64,000 nt of DNA from Aminomonas paucivorans DSM 12260 (GTDB taxonomy: Bacteria > Synergistota > Synergistia > Synergistales > Synergistaceae): assembly GCF_000165795.1 (NCBI RefSeq), contig NZ_CM001022.1:806001-870000 (forward strand). Direction: 5' to 3'. Below the pieces are notes generated by a model. That model saw nothing but the letters and a program-made list of their open reading frames with translations. It was not told the DNA's origin and ran no database searches. The first letter of the stretch is position 1. Every line of letters begins with the position of its first letter. This document shows positions 50,344 to 59,276 of the stretch, piece after piece. The position numbers and the translations under genes were made by a program.

Positions 50344-51026
50344 ACGTCCACTACGGCAAGATCCACGCCCTCCGGGACCTGTCCCTCTCCGTGGGGGAGG
50401 GGGAAGCGGTGTCGGTGGTGGGGGCCAACGGGGCGGGCAAGTCCACCCTCATGTGGACCCTGGCGGGGGTGCTGCGCCCCACCTCCGGGGAGATCCTCTT
50501 CGCCGGGGCTCCCCTGCCCTCCCGCCCCCACGAGGTGGTCCGATCGGGGCTTGCCCTGGTGCCGGAGCGTCGCCGCCTCTTCGCGGAGCTTTCGGTGGAG
50601 GAGAACCTGACCATGGGAGGATACCTGCGTCGGGATGCCGGGCTGGGGGAGGACCGGGAGCGGATGTTGGAGCTGTTCCCCATCCTGCGGCAGCGCCTCG
50701 CCCAGACCGCCGGGACCCTTTCGGGGGGGGAGCAGCAGATGCTGGCCATCGCCCGGGCCCTCATGGGGCGCCCCCGGATGCTGCTGCTGGACGAGCCCAC
50801 CCTGGGACTGGCCCCCCTGATGGTGGATCAGGTGATGGAGACCCTGGACTCGGTGCGCCGGGGGGGGACGCCGCTGCTCCTGGTGGAGCAGAACGCCCAG
50901 AGGGCCCTGGAGCTGGCGGACCGGGCCTACGTCCTGGAGACGGGGTCGGTGGTGCGGGAGGGTCCTGCCCGGGATCTTCTGGACGACCCGGTGGTGCGCC
51001 GGGCCTACCTGGGAGATCTGGCCTGA
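50322..51026 (+). CDS. livF: Branched-chain amino acid ABC transporter ATPase LivF
   Basis: 234 residues, overlapping livG by 22 bases. Walker A GANGAGKST, Q-loop VPERRRLFAELSVEENL, signature LSGGEQQMLAIARAL, Walker B LLLDEPTLGLAP, switch region VEQNAQ. Completes the LivJHMGF set. A perfect-arm terminator follows. Confidence 0.95.
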   Translation: MLSLRGLNVHYGKIHALRDLSLSVGEGEAVSVVGANGAGKSTLMWTLAGVLRPTSGEILFAGAPLPSRPHEVVRSGLALVPERRRLFAELSVEENLTMGGYLRRDAGLGEDRERMLELFPILRQRLAQTAGTLSGGEQQMLAIARALMGRPRMLLLDEPTLGLAPLMVDQVMETLDSVRRGGTPLLLVEQNAQRALELADRAYVLETGSVVREGPARDLLDDPVVRRAYLGDLA

Positions 51027-51058
51027 CGACCCTTCCGGGACGGGGGAAGGGGCAAACG

Positions 51059-51096
51059 CCGAGGGGGGCGGCCGCAGGCCGCCCCCCTCGGTCTTT
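51059..51096 (+). terminator. Terminator of the Liv operon
   Basis: CCGAGGGGGGCGGCC pairs perfectly with GGCCGCCCCCCTCGG around GCA, followed by TCTTTCC. Probably shared with the convergent gpmA. Confidence 0.8.
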
Positions 51097-51117
51097 CCTG
51101 GGTTCGCGCAGGTGGGG

Positions 51118-51867
51118 CTACCCCTTCGCCTTCCCCTGGTTGGCCACCGCCGCCGCGGCCGCCGCGACCGCCTCCGGGTCCCCCAGGTATCGGTGCCCCA
51201 GGGGGTGGAACCGGTCGTCCAGGTCGTAGAGGAGGGGGATCCCCGTGGGGATGTTCAGCTCCACGATGTCCTGATCCGAGACTCCGTCCAGGTACTTCAC
51301 CAGGGCGCGGATGCTGTTGCCGTGGGCGGCCACCAGGACCCGCCGTCCCTGGGCCAGGGCGGGGACGATCTCCTGCTCCCAGTAGGGCACCACCCGGGCC
51401 ACCGTGTCCTCCAGGCACTCCCCCAGGGGGACTACCTCCGGGGCCAGGTCGGCGTAGCGAGGATCCCGCAGGGGGTCCCGCTCCTCCCCCCGCTCCAGGA
51501 GGGGGGGCCGGACGGCGTAGCTGCGCCGCCAGATCTTCACCTGATCCTCCCCGTACTTCTCCGCGGTCTCCCCCTTGTTCAGCCCCTGGAGGCCTCCGTA
51601 GTGCCGCTCGTTGAGCCGCCAGGAGTGGCGCACGGGGATCCACATGAGGTCCATCTCGTCCAGGACGATCCAGAGGGTGCGGATGGCCCGGCGCAGCACG
51701 GAGGTGTAGGCCAGGTCGAAGACGAAGCCCTCCTCCCGCAGGAGCCGTCCCGCCGCGTGGGCCTCCTCCGTCCCCTTGGGTGAGAGGTCCACGTCGGTCC
51801 AGCCGGTGAAGCGGTTCTCCCTGTTCCAGAGGCTTTCTCCGTGGCGCACCAACACGATCTGGGGCAT
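51118..51867 (-). CDS. gpmA: 2,3-bisphosphoglycerate-dependent phosphoglycerate mutase
   Basis: 249 residues ([15 protein letters not shown] start), the length of dPGM. Catalytic histidines in VRHGESLWN (about 8-16) and [11 protein letters not shown], with [20 protein letters not shown] and [12 protein letters not shown] in between. It interconverts 3- and 2-phosphoglycerate. The C-terminal tail is alanine-rich ([17 protein letters not shown]). RBS AGGGCGGTGGG upstream. Monocistronic. Confidence 0.96.
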   Translation of the reverse strand: MPQIVLVRHGESLWNRENRFTGWTDVDLSPKGTEEAHAAGRLLREEGFVFDLAYTSVLRRAIRTLWIVLDEMDLMWIPVRHSWRLNERHYGGLQGLNKGETAEKYGEDQVKIWRRSYAVRPPLLERGEERDPLRDPRYADLAPEVVPLGECLEDTVARVVPYWEQEIVPALAQGRRVLVAAHGNSIRALVKYLDGVSDQDIVELNIPTGIPLLYDLDDRFHPLGHRYLGDPEAVAAAAAAVANQGKAKG

Positions 51868-52005
51868 GTGCCCACCGCCCTTTCTTGGAGTGTGGGGTCT
51901 CTCTGTCGTCAGGGGACATGATAGCCCCAACTTCCGGAGGGGATCAACAACGGAGGGGAAAGGGGGGGTGTGCTATGCTTCTGCTAGTCCGAAGGGAGGA
52001 GTTTC

Positions 52006-53196
52006 ATGAACTTCGATTTCGATCGTCCCGTTCTCCGAAAGGGAACGGGGTGCAAGAAGTGGGACCTGCTGGGAACCCTGTTCGGGGAGGAGGACCTGCT
52101 GGCCCTCTGGATCGCCGATACGGAGTTTCCCGCGCCTCTTCCGGTGCTGGAGGCGCTGCACCGGAGGGTGGACCACGGGGTCTTCGGCTACCCCGTTCGG
52201 GGCCGTTCGGTGCGGGAGGCCGTGGCGGCCTGGGAGCGGACCCGTCACGGTTGGGACGTGGACCCGGACTGGGTCTGCCACGCTCCCGGGGTGATGCCCG
52301 GGGTGGCGGTGGCCCTGGAGGCCCTCACCCGTCCCGGGGACGGGGTGGTGGTGCAGCCCCCGGTGTACCATCCCTTCCCCGCGGTGGTGGAGGCAAACGA
52401 CAGGAAGCTTCTCTGGAACCCCCTGGTACGCCGGGAGGACCGTTACGTCATGGACCTGGAGGGGCTGGAAGGCCTCCTGGCCGGGGGAGCCCGGGCGGTG
52501 CTGCTGTGCAGCCCCCACAACCCCGTGGGCCGGGTGTGGACGAGGGAGGAGCTTTCCGCCCTGGCGGAGCTGTGCGGGCGGTACGACGCCCTGATCCTGT
52601 GCGACGAGATCCACCAGGACATCGTCTTCTCCGACGGGGGAGTCCACGTTCCCCTGGCCTCCCTGGGAAAGGAGGTGGCCCGCCGCACCGTCACCTTCGT
52701 GGCCCCCAGCAAGACCTTCAACCTGGCGGGATTCTACACCTCCGCCGTGGTGATCTCCGATCCGGAGCTGCGGCGGGCCTATGAGACCCGTCTGGGGGCG
52801 CTTTGCTTGGGCGGGGCGAACCAGCTGGGGCTGGTGGCTTTGGAGACGGCCTACCGGGAAGGCGGCCCCTGGCTGGATGCCCTGGTGCGCTACCTGGAGG
52901 AGAACCGAAACACCCTGGAGGCCTACCTGCGGGATCGTCTGCCGGGGGTGCGGATGGACCACCCCCAGGGCACCTTCGTCTTCTGGCTGGACTTCCGGGA
53001 CTGGGAGGAGGATCCGGAGAAGCTGCAGGCCTTCCTGGTGAGGGAGGCCCGGGTGGCGCTGAACGACGGAGCCACCTTCGGTCCGGGCGGGGCGGGTTTC
53101 GCCCGCATCAACGTGGGGTGTCCCCGGACCATGCTCCTGGAGGGGCTGGAGCGGATCCGGGAGGCGGCGGTTCGGCGAGGCTGGGTGCGTCCCTGA
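52006..53196 (+). CDS. MalY/PatB-type aminotransferase / C-S lyase
   Basis: 396 residues, ATG with GAAGGGAGGAG upstream; TATGCT -10 box at 51974-51979. PLP fold type I, MalY/PatB branch: VLRKGTGCKKWDLLG (KWD motif), WIADTEFPAPLPVLEAL, LLCSPHNPVGRVWTREEL, CDEIHQDIVF and the PLP lysine K236 in APSKTFNLAGFYTSA. These enzymes cleave cystathionine or cysteine to pyruvate, ammonia and a thiol. The substrate could include other beta-substituted amino acids. Followed 68 bases later by the FAH-family gene. Confidence 0.92.
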   Translation: MNFDFDRPVLRKGTGCKKWDLLGTLFGEEDLLALWIADTEFPAPLPVLEALHRRVDHGVFGYPVRGRSVREAVAAWERTRHGWDVDPDWVCHAPGVMPGVAVALEALTRPGDGVVVQPPVYHPFPAVVEANDRKLLWNPLVRREDRYVMDLEGLEGLLAGGARAVLLCSPHNPVGRVWTREELSALAELCGRYDALILCDEIHQDIVFSDGGVHVPLASLGKEVARRTVTFVAPSKTFNLAGFYTSAVVISDPELRRAYETRLGALCLGGANQLGLVALETAYREGGPWLDALVRYLEENRNTLEAYLRDRLPGVRMDHPQGTFVFWLDFRDWEEDPEKLQAFLVREARVALNDGATFGPGGAGFARINVGCPRTMLLEGLERIREAAVRRGWVRP

Positions 53197-53263
53197 CCGT
53201 CTCCGGAAGGGGAGCGGGGAGGACGGGGCGACCCCTAAGGAATGGGGGAAGGAGAGGGGACGC

Positions 53264-54043
53264 ATGGCGGGAGAACCGAGGCTCTACTGTCGATTCGACC
53301 TGGGAGGCACGGTCTACCAGGGATTGCTGCGGGGGAACATGGTGGACCTGGTGAAGGGGGACCCGGGGGGGAGCCTGGAGGACCTGCGGGTGAGCTATCC
53401 CCTGTCCCGGGTGCGGCTTCTGCCCCCCGTGGAGCCCCAGACCCTGTTCTGCATCGGCCGCAACTACGCGGACCACGCCAAGGAGCTGGGCAACGACGTG
53501 CCCGAGGAGCCCTTGGTGTTCCTCAAGGCCCGCTCTGCCCTGCTGCCTCCGGAAGGGTCCATCGAGATCCCCTCCTGGGTGGGGCGGGTGGACTACGAGG
53601 GGGAGCTGGGGGTGGTGATCCGCAAGCCCTGCCGCCGGGTGACGGAGGAGCAGGCTCTGGACTACGTGCTGGGCTACACCTGCTTCAACGACGTCACCGC
53701 CCGGGACCTGCAGCGCAAGGACGGCCAGTGGTCCCGGGCCAAGGGGTTCGACACCTTCGCTCCCCTGGGGCCGGTGCTCCTCCTGGCCAGGGAGATGTCC
53801 CCCCAGACCCGGGTGCGCACGGCCCTCAACGGCAAGGTGGTGCAGGACGGGCGGTTGGAGCAGCTCATCTTCCCGGTGCCGCGTCTCATCGCCCACCTCA
53901 GCCGCTTCGCCACCCTCATGCCCGGGGACGTGATCGCCACGGGAACCCCGGAGGGGGTGGGCCCCCTGACGCCGGGGGATCGAGTGGAGGTGCAGATCGA
54001 CGGCATCGGCACCCTGTCCAACGTCTGCATCCCCGACGCCTGA
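53264..54043 (+). CDS. Fumarylacetoacetate hydrolase family protein
   Basis: 259 residues. N-terminal cap (RLYCRFDLGGTVYQGLLRGN) and the FAH catalytic domain: LFCIGRNYADHAKELG, a metal triad with glutamates in DYEGELGVVI and the aspartate in CFNDVTARDLQ, KGFDTFAPLGPVLL, and MPGDVIATGTPEGVGPLTPG. It is a Mg-dependent hydrolase/decarboxylase acting on 3-oxo acids such as acylpyruvates or oxaloacetate. Probably in the same unit as the MalY-type gene. Confidence 0.92.
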   Translation: MAGEPRLYCRFDLGGTVYQGLLRGNMVDLVKGDPGGSLEDLRVSYPLSRVRLLPPVEPQTLFCIGRNYADHAKELGNDVPEEPLVFLKARSALLPPEGSIEIPSWVGRVDYEGELGVVIRKPCRRVTEEQALDYVLGYTCFNDVTARDLQRKDGQWSRAKGFDTFAPLGPVLLLAREMSPQTRVRTALNGKVVQDGRLEQLIFPVPRLIAHLSRFATLMPGDVIATGTPEGVGPLTPGDRVEVQIDGIGTLSNVCIPDA

Positions 54044-54050
54044 ACCCCGC

Positions 54051-54079
54051 TTGTCGGCCTAGGGTATACGGATTAGGAT
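54051..54079 (+). promoter_or_regulatory. Promoter of the Cys/His-rich gene pair
   Basis: TTGTCG (54051-54056), 17-base spacer, TAGGAT (54074-54079). A GC hairpin sequence (about 54098-54135) lies in the leader. Confidence 0.55.
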
Positions 54080-54167
54080 AGGCCCACCAAGGGCAAGGTC
54101 CCCTGGGCCTTCGGCCTTCGCCGGAGCCCGGGGGCACATCCAAAGGACATAAGGGGGATCATCGCCG

Positions 54168-54605
54168 ATGAACGACCGTGTCTGGGTTGTGGTGGAGAGC
54201 CGCGAGGGAGAGATGGACGTCCACGTGTTCGAGCACGAGGCGGACGCGCGCAACTACAGCCAGGAGAGGCTCGGGGGAGAGGGGACCTGTTCCTGCTCCT
54301 GCGCCTGTCCGGATCTTCGGATTCTCCCCACCCAGCTGCACCGCCGGGAGGAGCTGGCGGAGGACGACGCGCCCTGGGGGGTGGAGATCCCCGGGGTGAA
54401 CGCCACCTTCGTGGAGGGCCTCCTGGAGGAGATCGACTTCGAGTCCTCCCAGGGGTCCCCCAAGGACCTCAGCGAGGAGTTCTTCCGTGCCAAGGGGGAC
54501 AAGCTCAAGAGGGAGGCGGCGGAGCTGGTGCACGACTTCGTGATGGACGAGCTTCGGGACTACCTGGAGCACGGCGCCGACGGCTGTTTCTGCCCCGAGG
54601 ACTAG
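54168..54605 (+). CDS. Hypothetical Cys-cluster protein, 145 residues
   Basis: ATG 54168 (GGGGGATC upstream). Cytoplasmic, acidic. It contains a tight cysteine cluster CSCSCACP (about residues 41-48) and a C-terminal DGCFCPED, both suited to metal or cluster binding. The middle part is helical (KRAEAELVHDF-like; AKGDKLKREAAELVHDFVMD). Not matched to a known family. Followed after 6 bases by the His-rich gene. Confidence 0.65.
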   Translation: MNDRVWVVVESREGEMDVHVFEHEADARNYSQERLGGEGTCSCSCACPDLRILPTQLHRREELAEDDAPWGVEIPGVNATFVEGLLEEIDFESSQGSPKDLSEEFFRAKGDKLKREAAELVHDFVMDELRDYLEHGADGCFCPED

Positions 54606-54611
54606 GACGGC

Positions 54612-54938
54612 ATGTGCCGGGTCATCACCCCCGAGGGGGAGCACGACCACGTCCACGGCCCCACCTCCGATCCCCTGGAGATCGCCGAACTCCTGCGGGA
54701 GTGCCTTGCGGAGGAGCTGTCCCAGATGAGCGATCTGGTGGCCCGCTGGAACCTGGTGGAGGACCCCGGAGTTCGGCAGGCCCTGGCCCATGCGGTGGTG
54801 TGCAAGCGCCAGGGGCTGGGGGAAATCTGGGCGGCCCTCCAGGAGATGGAGGAGTCCGTCTTCGGGGGAGGAGCCCACGCCTGCTGCGACCACCGGGACG
54901 CTGCCCACCTTCACGGAGGACACCACCACCACTCCTAA
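54612..54938 (+). CDS. Hypothetical His-rich small protein, 108 residues
   Basis: ATG 54612, 6 bases after the previous stop; probable operon. Two histidine-rich parts, EHDHVHG near the N-terminus (about 10-16) and ACCDHRDAAHLHGGHHHHS at the very end, flank a helical middle (PLEIAELLRECLAEELSQMS, LAHAVVCKRQGLGEIWAAL). The pattern suggests metal binding (nickel, zinc or cobalt), possibly a metallochaperone. A Rho-independent terminator follows. Confidence 0.65.
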   Translation: MCRVITPEGEHDHVHGPTSDPLEIAELLRECLAEELSQMSDLVARWNLVEDPGVRQALAHAVVCKRQGLGEIWAALQEMEESVFGGGAHACCDHRDAAHLHGGHHHHS

Positions 54939-54971
54939 GGCCTGCGAAGCCACGGGAGGAAGGGGAACGAA

Positions 54972-54998
54972 CCGGCCGGGGGAAACCCCGGCCTTTTT
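54972..54998 (+). terminator. Terminator after the His-rich protein gene
   Basis: GGCCGGGG-GAAA-CCCCGGCC followed by TTTTT. Confidence 0.9.
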
Positions 54999-55030
54999 CT
55001 GTCCCCGAGAGGAGTGTAAAGGGCATTTCC

Positions 55031-55059
55031 TTGACACAATGGTTTCGGGTGCGTAGAAT
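55031..55059 (+). promoter_or_regulatory. Strong promoter of the ffh-rplS operon
   Basis: TTGACA (55031-55036), 17-base spacer, TAGAAT (55054-55059): near-consensus sigma-70 promoter. Confidence 0.88.
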
Positions 55060-55085
55060 CGCTCTGTCCGAGAGGAGGGGTGCGG

Positions 55086-55448
55086 GTGGAGCCTGAAAAA
55101 CGGCTGGAGGAGCGCCTCCGCATGGGAAGGCTCTACGACCGTTACGGAGCTTTGCTCACCCCGAAACAGCGGGAGGCCTGCGATCTGGTCCTCCTGCAGG
55201 ACTGGTCCCTGGCGGAGGCCGCCTCCGCCCTGGGGGTGACGCGCCAGGGGATCCACGACCTGATCCAGAGGTCCCGGGAGCACCTGGAGGAGGCGGAGGC
55301 CGCCCTGGGGTTCCTTAAGGAAAGGCAGAAGCTGCATCGGGCCCTGGCGGACCTGGTGGGTCGCCACCGGGAGGAACTGCCGGAGCCCTTCGTCCGGGAG
55401 CTGTTTGTCCTGATCGAGCCGGAGGAAGGAGATTCCGCGGATGTTTGA
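55086..55448 (+). CDS. ylxM: YlxM family DNA-binding / SRP-associated protein
   Basis: 120 residues from GTG 55086 (GAGGAGGG 6 bases upstream; GTG 55080 too close). A sigma-factor-like helix-turn-helix (LTPKQREACDLVLLQDWSLA, AASALGVTRQGIHDLIQRS) is typical of YlxM (UPF0122), which is linked to ffh in most Gram-positive and related genomes and is thought to act with the signal recognition particle. It overlaps the ffh start by 8 bases. Confidence 0.93.
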   Translation: MEPEKRLEERLRMGRLYDRYGALLTPKQREACDLVLLQDWSLAEAASALGVTRQGIHDLIQRSREHLEEAEAALGFLKERQKLHRALADLVGRHREELPEPFVRELFVLIEPEEGDSADV

Positions 55449-56787
55449 CGCCCTGAAGGATCGGTTCGAAAAGATCTTCGGAACCCTGCGGGGGAAGGGA
55501 CGCCTCAGCGAGGAGGACGTGAACCTCGCCCTCCGGGAGGTCCGCCGGGCTCTCCTGGAGGCGGACGTGCACTACAAGGTGGTCAAGGACCTTACCGACC
55601 GCATCCGGGAGCGGGCCACGGGGCAGGACGTGCTGGCCTCCATCACCCCGGCGCAGCAGGTGCTCACCATCGTCTTCGAGGAACTGGTGGCGGTGATGGG
55701 CTCGGAGCCCAAGCCCCTCACCATCTCCCCCAAGCCCCCCACGGTGTACCTCATGGCGGGGCTCCAGGGGTCCGGGAAGACCACCAGCACCGTGAAGATC
55801 GCCTCCCGCCTCAAGGGGAGCCACAAGCCCCTGGTGGTGGCCTGCGACCTCCAGCGCCCCGCGGCGGTGGAGCAGCTCCGGGTCCTGGCGGAGAAGGCGG
55901 GGGTGGCCTTCTACGGCCCCCAGGCGGGGCAGACCGACCCGGTACAGGTCGCCCGGGGGTCCCTGAAGTACGCGGAGGACCACCTGGCGGACCTGATCCT
56001 GCTGGACACGGCGGGACGTCTCCAGATCGACGAGGCTCTCATGGAGGAGCTGGTGCGGATCAAGGAGGCGGTGCCCCCCCAGGAGGTGCTCCTGGTGGTG
56101 GATGCCATGACGGGGCAGGAGGCGGTGACCGTCGCCGAGTCCTTCCACGCCAAGCTGGGCCTCACCGGGGTGGTGCTCACCAAGCTGGACGGGGACGCCC
56201 GGGGCGGAGCGGCCCTGGCCATCGGAGCCGCCACGGGGGCTCCCGTGAAGCTGGCGGGTATGGGGGAGAAGATCGAGGACCTGGAGGTCTTCGACGCCCG
56301 CCGCATGGGACAGCGCATCCTGGGCATGGGGGACGTGGTGGGCCTGGTGGAACGGGTCCAGCAGGTCACCAGCCAACAGGACGTGGAGCGCCTGACGGAG
56401 AGCCTCAAGAAGAACCGCTTCACCCTGGAGGACATGCTCCTGCAGCTCCAGCAGATCCAGAAGATGGGGCCCCTGGAGAAGGTCCTGGAGATGCTCCCCA
56501 TCCCCGGGGCCTCCAAGATGGCCCAGGGGGCGGACCTGGACCCCAAGCGCATCAAGCACACCGAGGCCATCATCCTCTCCATGACCCCCCGGGAACGGCG
56601 GAGCCCGGAGATCATCAAGGGGGCGCGGCGTCGCCGCATCGCCCTGGGATCGGGGACCTCCGTCCAGATGGTGAACCAGGTGCTCCACCAGTACGAGCAG
56701 ATGAAGGACCTCATGAAGGCCTTCGGCAAGGGGGGCCGCAAGGGCTTCCGGATGCCCGGGGGCGGCATGAGGAACCTTTTTCGATAG
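55441..56787 (+). CDS. ffh: Signal recognition particle GTPase Ffh
   Basis: 448 residues, ATG inside the end of ylxM. NG domain: GLQGSGKTTS (P-loop, about 104-113), DLQRPAAVEQL, DTAGR and TKLDGDARGG. The methionine-rich M domain at the C-terminus (DMLLQLQQIQKMGPLEKVLE, SPEIIKGARRRRIALGSGTS, VNQVLHQYEQMKDLMK) binds SRP RNA and signal sequences. It targets membrane proteins co-translationally with FtsY. Confidence 0.97.
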   Translation: MFDALKDRFEKIFGTLRGKGRLSEEDVNLALREVRRALLEADVHYKVVKDLTDRIRERATGQDVLASITPAQQVLTIVFEELVAVMGSEPKPLTISPKPPTVYLMAGLQGSGKTTSTVKIASRLKGSHKPLVVACDLQRPAAVEQLRVLAEKAGVAFYGPQAGQTDPVQVARGSLKYAEDHLADLILLDTAGRLQIDEALMEELVRIKEAVPPQEVLLVVDAMTGQEAVTVAESFHAKLGLTGVVLTKLDGDARGGAALAIGAATGAPVKLAGMGEKIEDLEVFDARRMGQRILGMGDVVGLVERVQQVTSQQDVERLTESLKKNRFTLEDMLLQLQQIQKMGPLEKVLEMLPIPGASKMAQGADLDPKRIKHTEAIILSMTPRERRSPEIIKGARRRRIALGSGTSVQMVNQVLHQYEQMKDLMKAFGKGGRKGFRMPGGGMRNLFR

Positions 56788-56868
56788 ACTTCCCCGTCGG
56801 GGGGGAGCCGGTGCGCTTCGTCCCCGGCGTCGCGAAGACAACCAGAGGAAGCAGGAGGTGTTGTGCGA

Positions 56869-57135
56869 ATGGCAGTTCGAATCCGTTTCGCCCGCCACGG
56901 GAAGAAGAAGAACCCCTTCTACCGCCTGGTGGTGACCGAATCCCGGTCCCCCCGGGATGGGCGGTTCATCGAGATGCTGGGGACCTACAACCCCATGACG
57001 GATCCCGCGGAGCTGCGCGTGGACGAGGAGCGGGCGCTCCACTGGCTCCGCAACGGAGCCACCCCCTCCGACACGGCCCGGGCGGTGCTCAAGAAGACCG
57101 GCGTGTGGGACAAGTTCACCGCCGAAAAGGCCTAA
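56869..57135 (+). CDS. rpsP: 30S ribosomal protein S16
   Basis: 88 residues from ATG 56869 (GCAGGAGGTG upstream; the earlier GTG 56863 adds two residues). Classic S16 start [20 protein letters not shown], then [16 protein letters not shown] and [19 protein letters not shown]. Confidence 0.97.
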   Translation: MAVRIRFARHGKKKNPFYRLVVTESRSPRDGRFIEMLGTYNPMTDPAELRVDEERALHWLRNGATPSDTARAVLKKTGVWDKFTAEKA

Positions 57136-57156
57136 GGGCCGGGCCCGACGGGAGCC

Positions 57157-57402
57157 ATGCCGGAATACGGGAACCTGGTGGACTACATCGTCCGCCGGCT
57201 GGTGGACCAGCCCGACGAGGTCAAGGTGGCGGAGACCCGCAACGAGGCGGGGGCCGTCCTGGTGACCATCGATGTGGCCCAGGGGGACATCGGGCGCATC
57301 ATCGGCAAGCGGGGTTCCACCATCAACGCGATTCGGCTGGTGACGAAGGCGGCGGCGGTGAAGTCCGGCGACAAGGTGGACGTGGATGTCGACGAGGACT
57401 GA
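57157..57402 (+). CDS. khpA: KH-domain RNA-binding protein KhpA
   Basis: 81 residues. A single KH domain with the GxxG loop in IGRIIGKRGSTINAIRLV. It lies between rpsP and rimM, the standard place for KhpA (YlqC), which works with KhpB on RNA in many bacteria. The end overlaps rimM by 17 bases. Confidence 0.95.
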   Translation: MPEYGNLVDYIVRRLVDQPDEVKVAETRNEAGAVLVTIDVAQGDIGRIIGKRGSTINAIRLVTKAAAVKSGDKVDVDVDED

Positions 57403-57952
57403 CCGGGAGGATCGTCCCTCCCGGATCGTGGTGGGCCGCATCCTGGGTCCCCACGGCATCAAGGGCGTCCTGAAGCTCCAGCCCCTGACGGACTACCCGG
57501 AGCGGTTCCGCTCCATGGACCGTCTGGTGGTGGAGTTTCCCGCCCCGAAGGTCGGGGTTCACCGGGCACCTCGGGAACTCACGGTGCTGGGGCTGGACGT
57601 GCTGGAGAGCAAGAACCTGTTCCTGGTGAGGACCGAGGAGGTCCACACCTGCGACGAGGCGGAATCCCTCAAGGGGGGCCTGGTCACGGTGGCGCCGGAG
57701 GAGCGGGTGCCCCTGGAGGAGGACTGCTACTGGATCGACGACCTTCTGGGGCTTCGGGTGGTGGAGCAGGACACGGGGCGCGACCTGGGACGTCTGGAGA
57801 ACGTGATCTCCACGGGAAGCAACGACGTCTACGGGGTACGTACCCCCGACGGGGCCCTGAAGATGCTCCCCGCCATCGCCGACGTGGTCCGGAAGGTGGA
57901 CCTGGAGGCGGGAACCATGACCGTGGTGCTCCTGGAGGGACTCTGGGACTGA
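57386..57952 (+). CDS. rimM: 16S rRNA processing protein RimM
   Basis: 188 residues. N-terminal RimM domain (VVGRILGPHGIKGVLKLQPL) and C-terminal PRC-barrel (YWIDDLLGLRVVEQDTGRDL, DVYGVRTPDGALKMLPAIAD). It assists 30S head assembly. The stop shares one base with the trmD start. Confidence 0.95.
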   Translation: MSTRTDREDRPSRIVVGRILGPHGIKGVLKLQPLTDYPERFRSMDRLVVEFPAPKVGVHRAPRELTVLGLDVLESKNLFLVRTEEVHTCDEAESLKGGLVTVAPEERVPLEEDCYWIDDLLGLRVVEQDTGRDLGRLENVISTGSNDVYGVRTPDGALKMLPAIADVVRKVDLEAGTMTVVLLEGLWD

Positions 57953-59202
57953 TGCGCCTGTCCATCGTCACCGCCTTTCCGGACCTGATCCGACAGTACC
58001 TGGGGTGCAGCGTCCTGGGGCGGGGGGTGGCGTCGGGGAAGCTGGACGTCCGGGTGGTGGACCTGAGGGATCACTCCCAGGGAGACTACCGGCAGGTGGA
58101 CGACTACAGCTTCGGCGGCGGAGGCATGGTCCTCATGGCGGAGCCCCTGGCCCGGGCGGTGGAATCCCTTTCGGGGGAGGGCAAGCCCTTCGTGGTGTAC
58201 CCCAGCCCCCAGGGGGTGCCCCTTCACCAGGAACTGGTGGAGGACCTGTCCCGGGTGGACCACGTGGTGCTGGTGTGCGGCCACTATGAGGGGGTGGACG
58301 AGCGGTTCGTCCGCCGTTTCGTGGACCTGGAGGTCTCCCTGGGGGATTTCGTCCTCACGGGGGGAGAACTGCCTGCCATGGCCCTGGTGGACGCCCTGGC
58401 CCGACTGGTCCCGGGCGTGGTGGGACGGGGCGAGGCGGTGGTGAACGACTCGTTCTACCGGGGATTCCTGGACCACCCCCATTTCACCCGACCGGCCGCC
58501 TGGAGGGACGACGTCGTCCCGGAGGTGCTGGCGGGGGGGGACCACGGAGCCATCGAGGAATGGCGCAGGCGGGAAGGGGTCCGAAGGACCCTGGCCCGTC
58601 GGCCCGACGTGCTGGCCCGGGCGGGGCTTCTGCCCTACCTGAAGCACGGGATCTACGTCCTGCAGGTGCACCATCCGGTGCGGGACGAACGGGGCGAAGC
58701 GACCGTCGCCTCCGTGGCGGCGGGGGAGCTGCGGGACATGGCTCGAACCTGCCGCACCTACGGGGTCCGGCGGTTTCTGGTGGCCGACCCTCTGCCCGCC
58801 CAAAGGGACCTGGCAAAGCGGCTTCAGGTCCACGGAGCGCAGGGGGACGGGGCGGCAAGGGAGCGGGGCGAGGCCTTGGGACTCCTGAAGCTCTTTCCCC
58901 GCATCTCCCGGGCGGCAGCCTGGGTGAGGGAGAAGGAGAAGGCCGACCCCCTGCTGGTGGCCACCAGCGCCCGACCGCTGCAGGGAGCCCAGCACTGGCT
59001 GGGGCTCAAGCGGCGTTTCCTGGAGGAGGACCGACCGGTGGTGCTGGTGTTCGGCGCCGGCGGAGGGCTGCACGACGAGGCCCTGCGGGACTGCGAGGGG
59101 ATGCTGCTTCCCGTTCGGGGGGGATCCCCCGACGGGTACAACCACCTCTCCGGGGTGGGTGCCGTGGCGGTGGTGCTGGACCGGTTCCTCGGCTGGCGCT
59201 AG
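57952..59202 (+). CDS. trmD: tRNA (guanine-N1)-methyltransferase TrmD fused to a second SPOUT methyltransferase domain
   Basis: 416 residues; TrmD alone is about 240. Residues 1-225 are TrmD: IVTAFPDLIRQYL, DDYSFGGGGMVLMAEPLARA, CGHYEGVDERF and LGDFVLTGGELPAMALVDA (knot and SAM site), forming m1G37 in tRNA. Residues about 230-416 (GIYVLQVHHPVRDERGEATV, FLVADPLPAQRDLAKRLQ, VATSARPLQGAQHW, YNHLSGVGAVAVVLDRFLG) match the SAM-dependent RNA methyltransferase family PF09936, separately encoded next to trmD in Thermotoga and others. Here both are one chain. The DHPHFTRPAAWR segment marks the TrmD C-terminal region. Confidence 0.93.
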   Translation: MRLSIVTAFPDLIRQYLGCSVLGRGVASGKLDVRVVDLRDHSQGDYRQVDDYSFGGGGMVLMAEPLARAVESLSGEGKPFVVYPSPQGVPLHQELVEDLSRVDHVVLVCGHYEGVDERFVRRFVDLEVSLGDFVLTGGELPAMALVDALARLVPGVVGRGEAVVNDSFYRGFLDHPHFTRPAAWRDDVVPEVLAGGDHGAIEEWRRREGVRRTLARRPDVLARAGLLPYLKHGIYVLQVHHPVRDERGEATVASVAAGELRDMARTCRTYGVRRFLVADPLPAQRDLAKRLQVHGAQGDGAARERGEALGLLKLFPRISRAAAWVREKEKADPLLVATSARPLQGAQHWLGLKRRFLEEDRPVVLVFGAGGGLHDEALRDCEGMLLPVRGGSPDGYNHLSGVGAVAVVLDRFLGWR

Positions 59203-59276
59203 GGAGAAGGAAGCGTGAAGACGGTGGCCCACGGGCCCGATGAATCCATTTTGGAAGGCAAGGAGGGAGAACCCAC

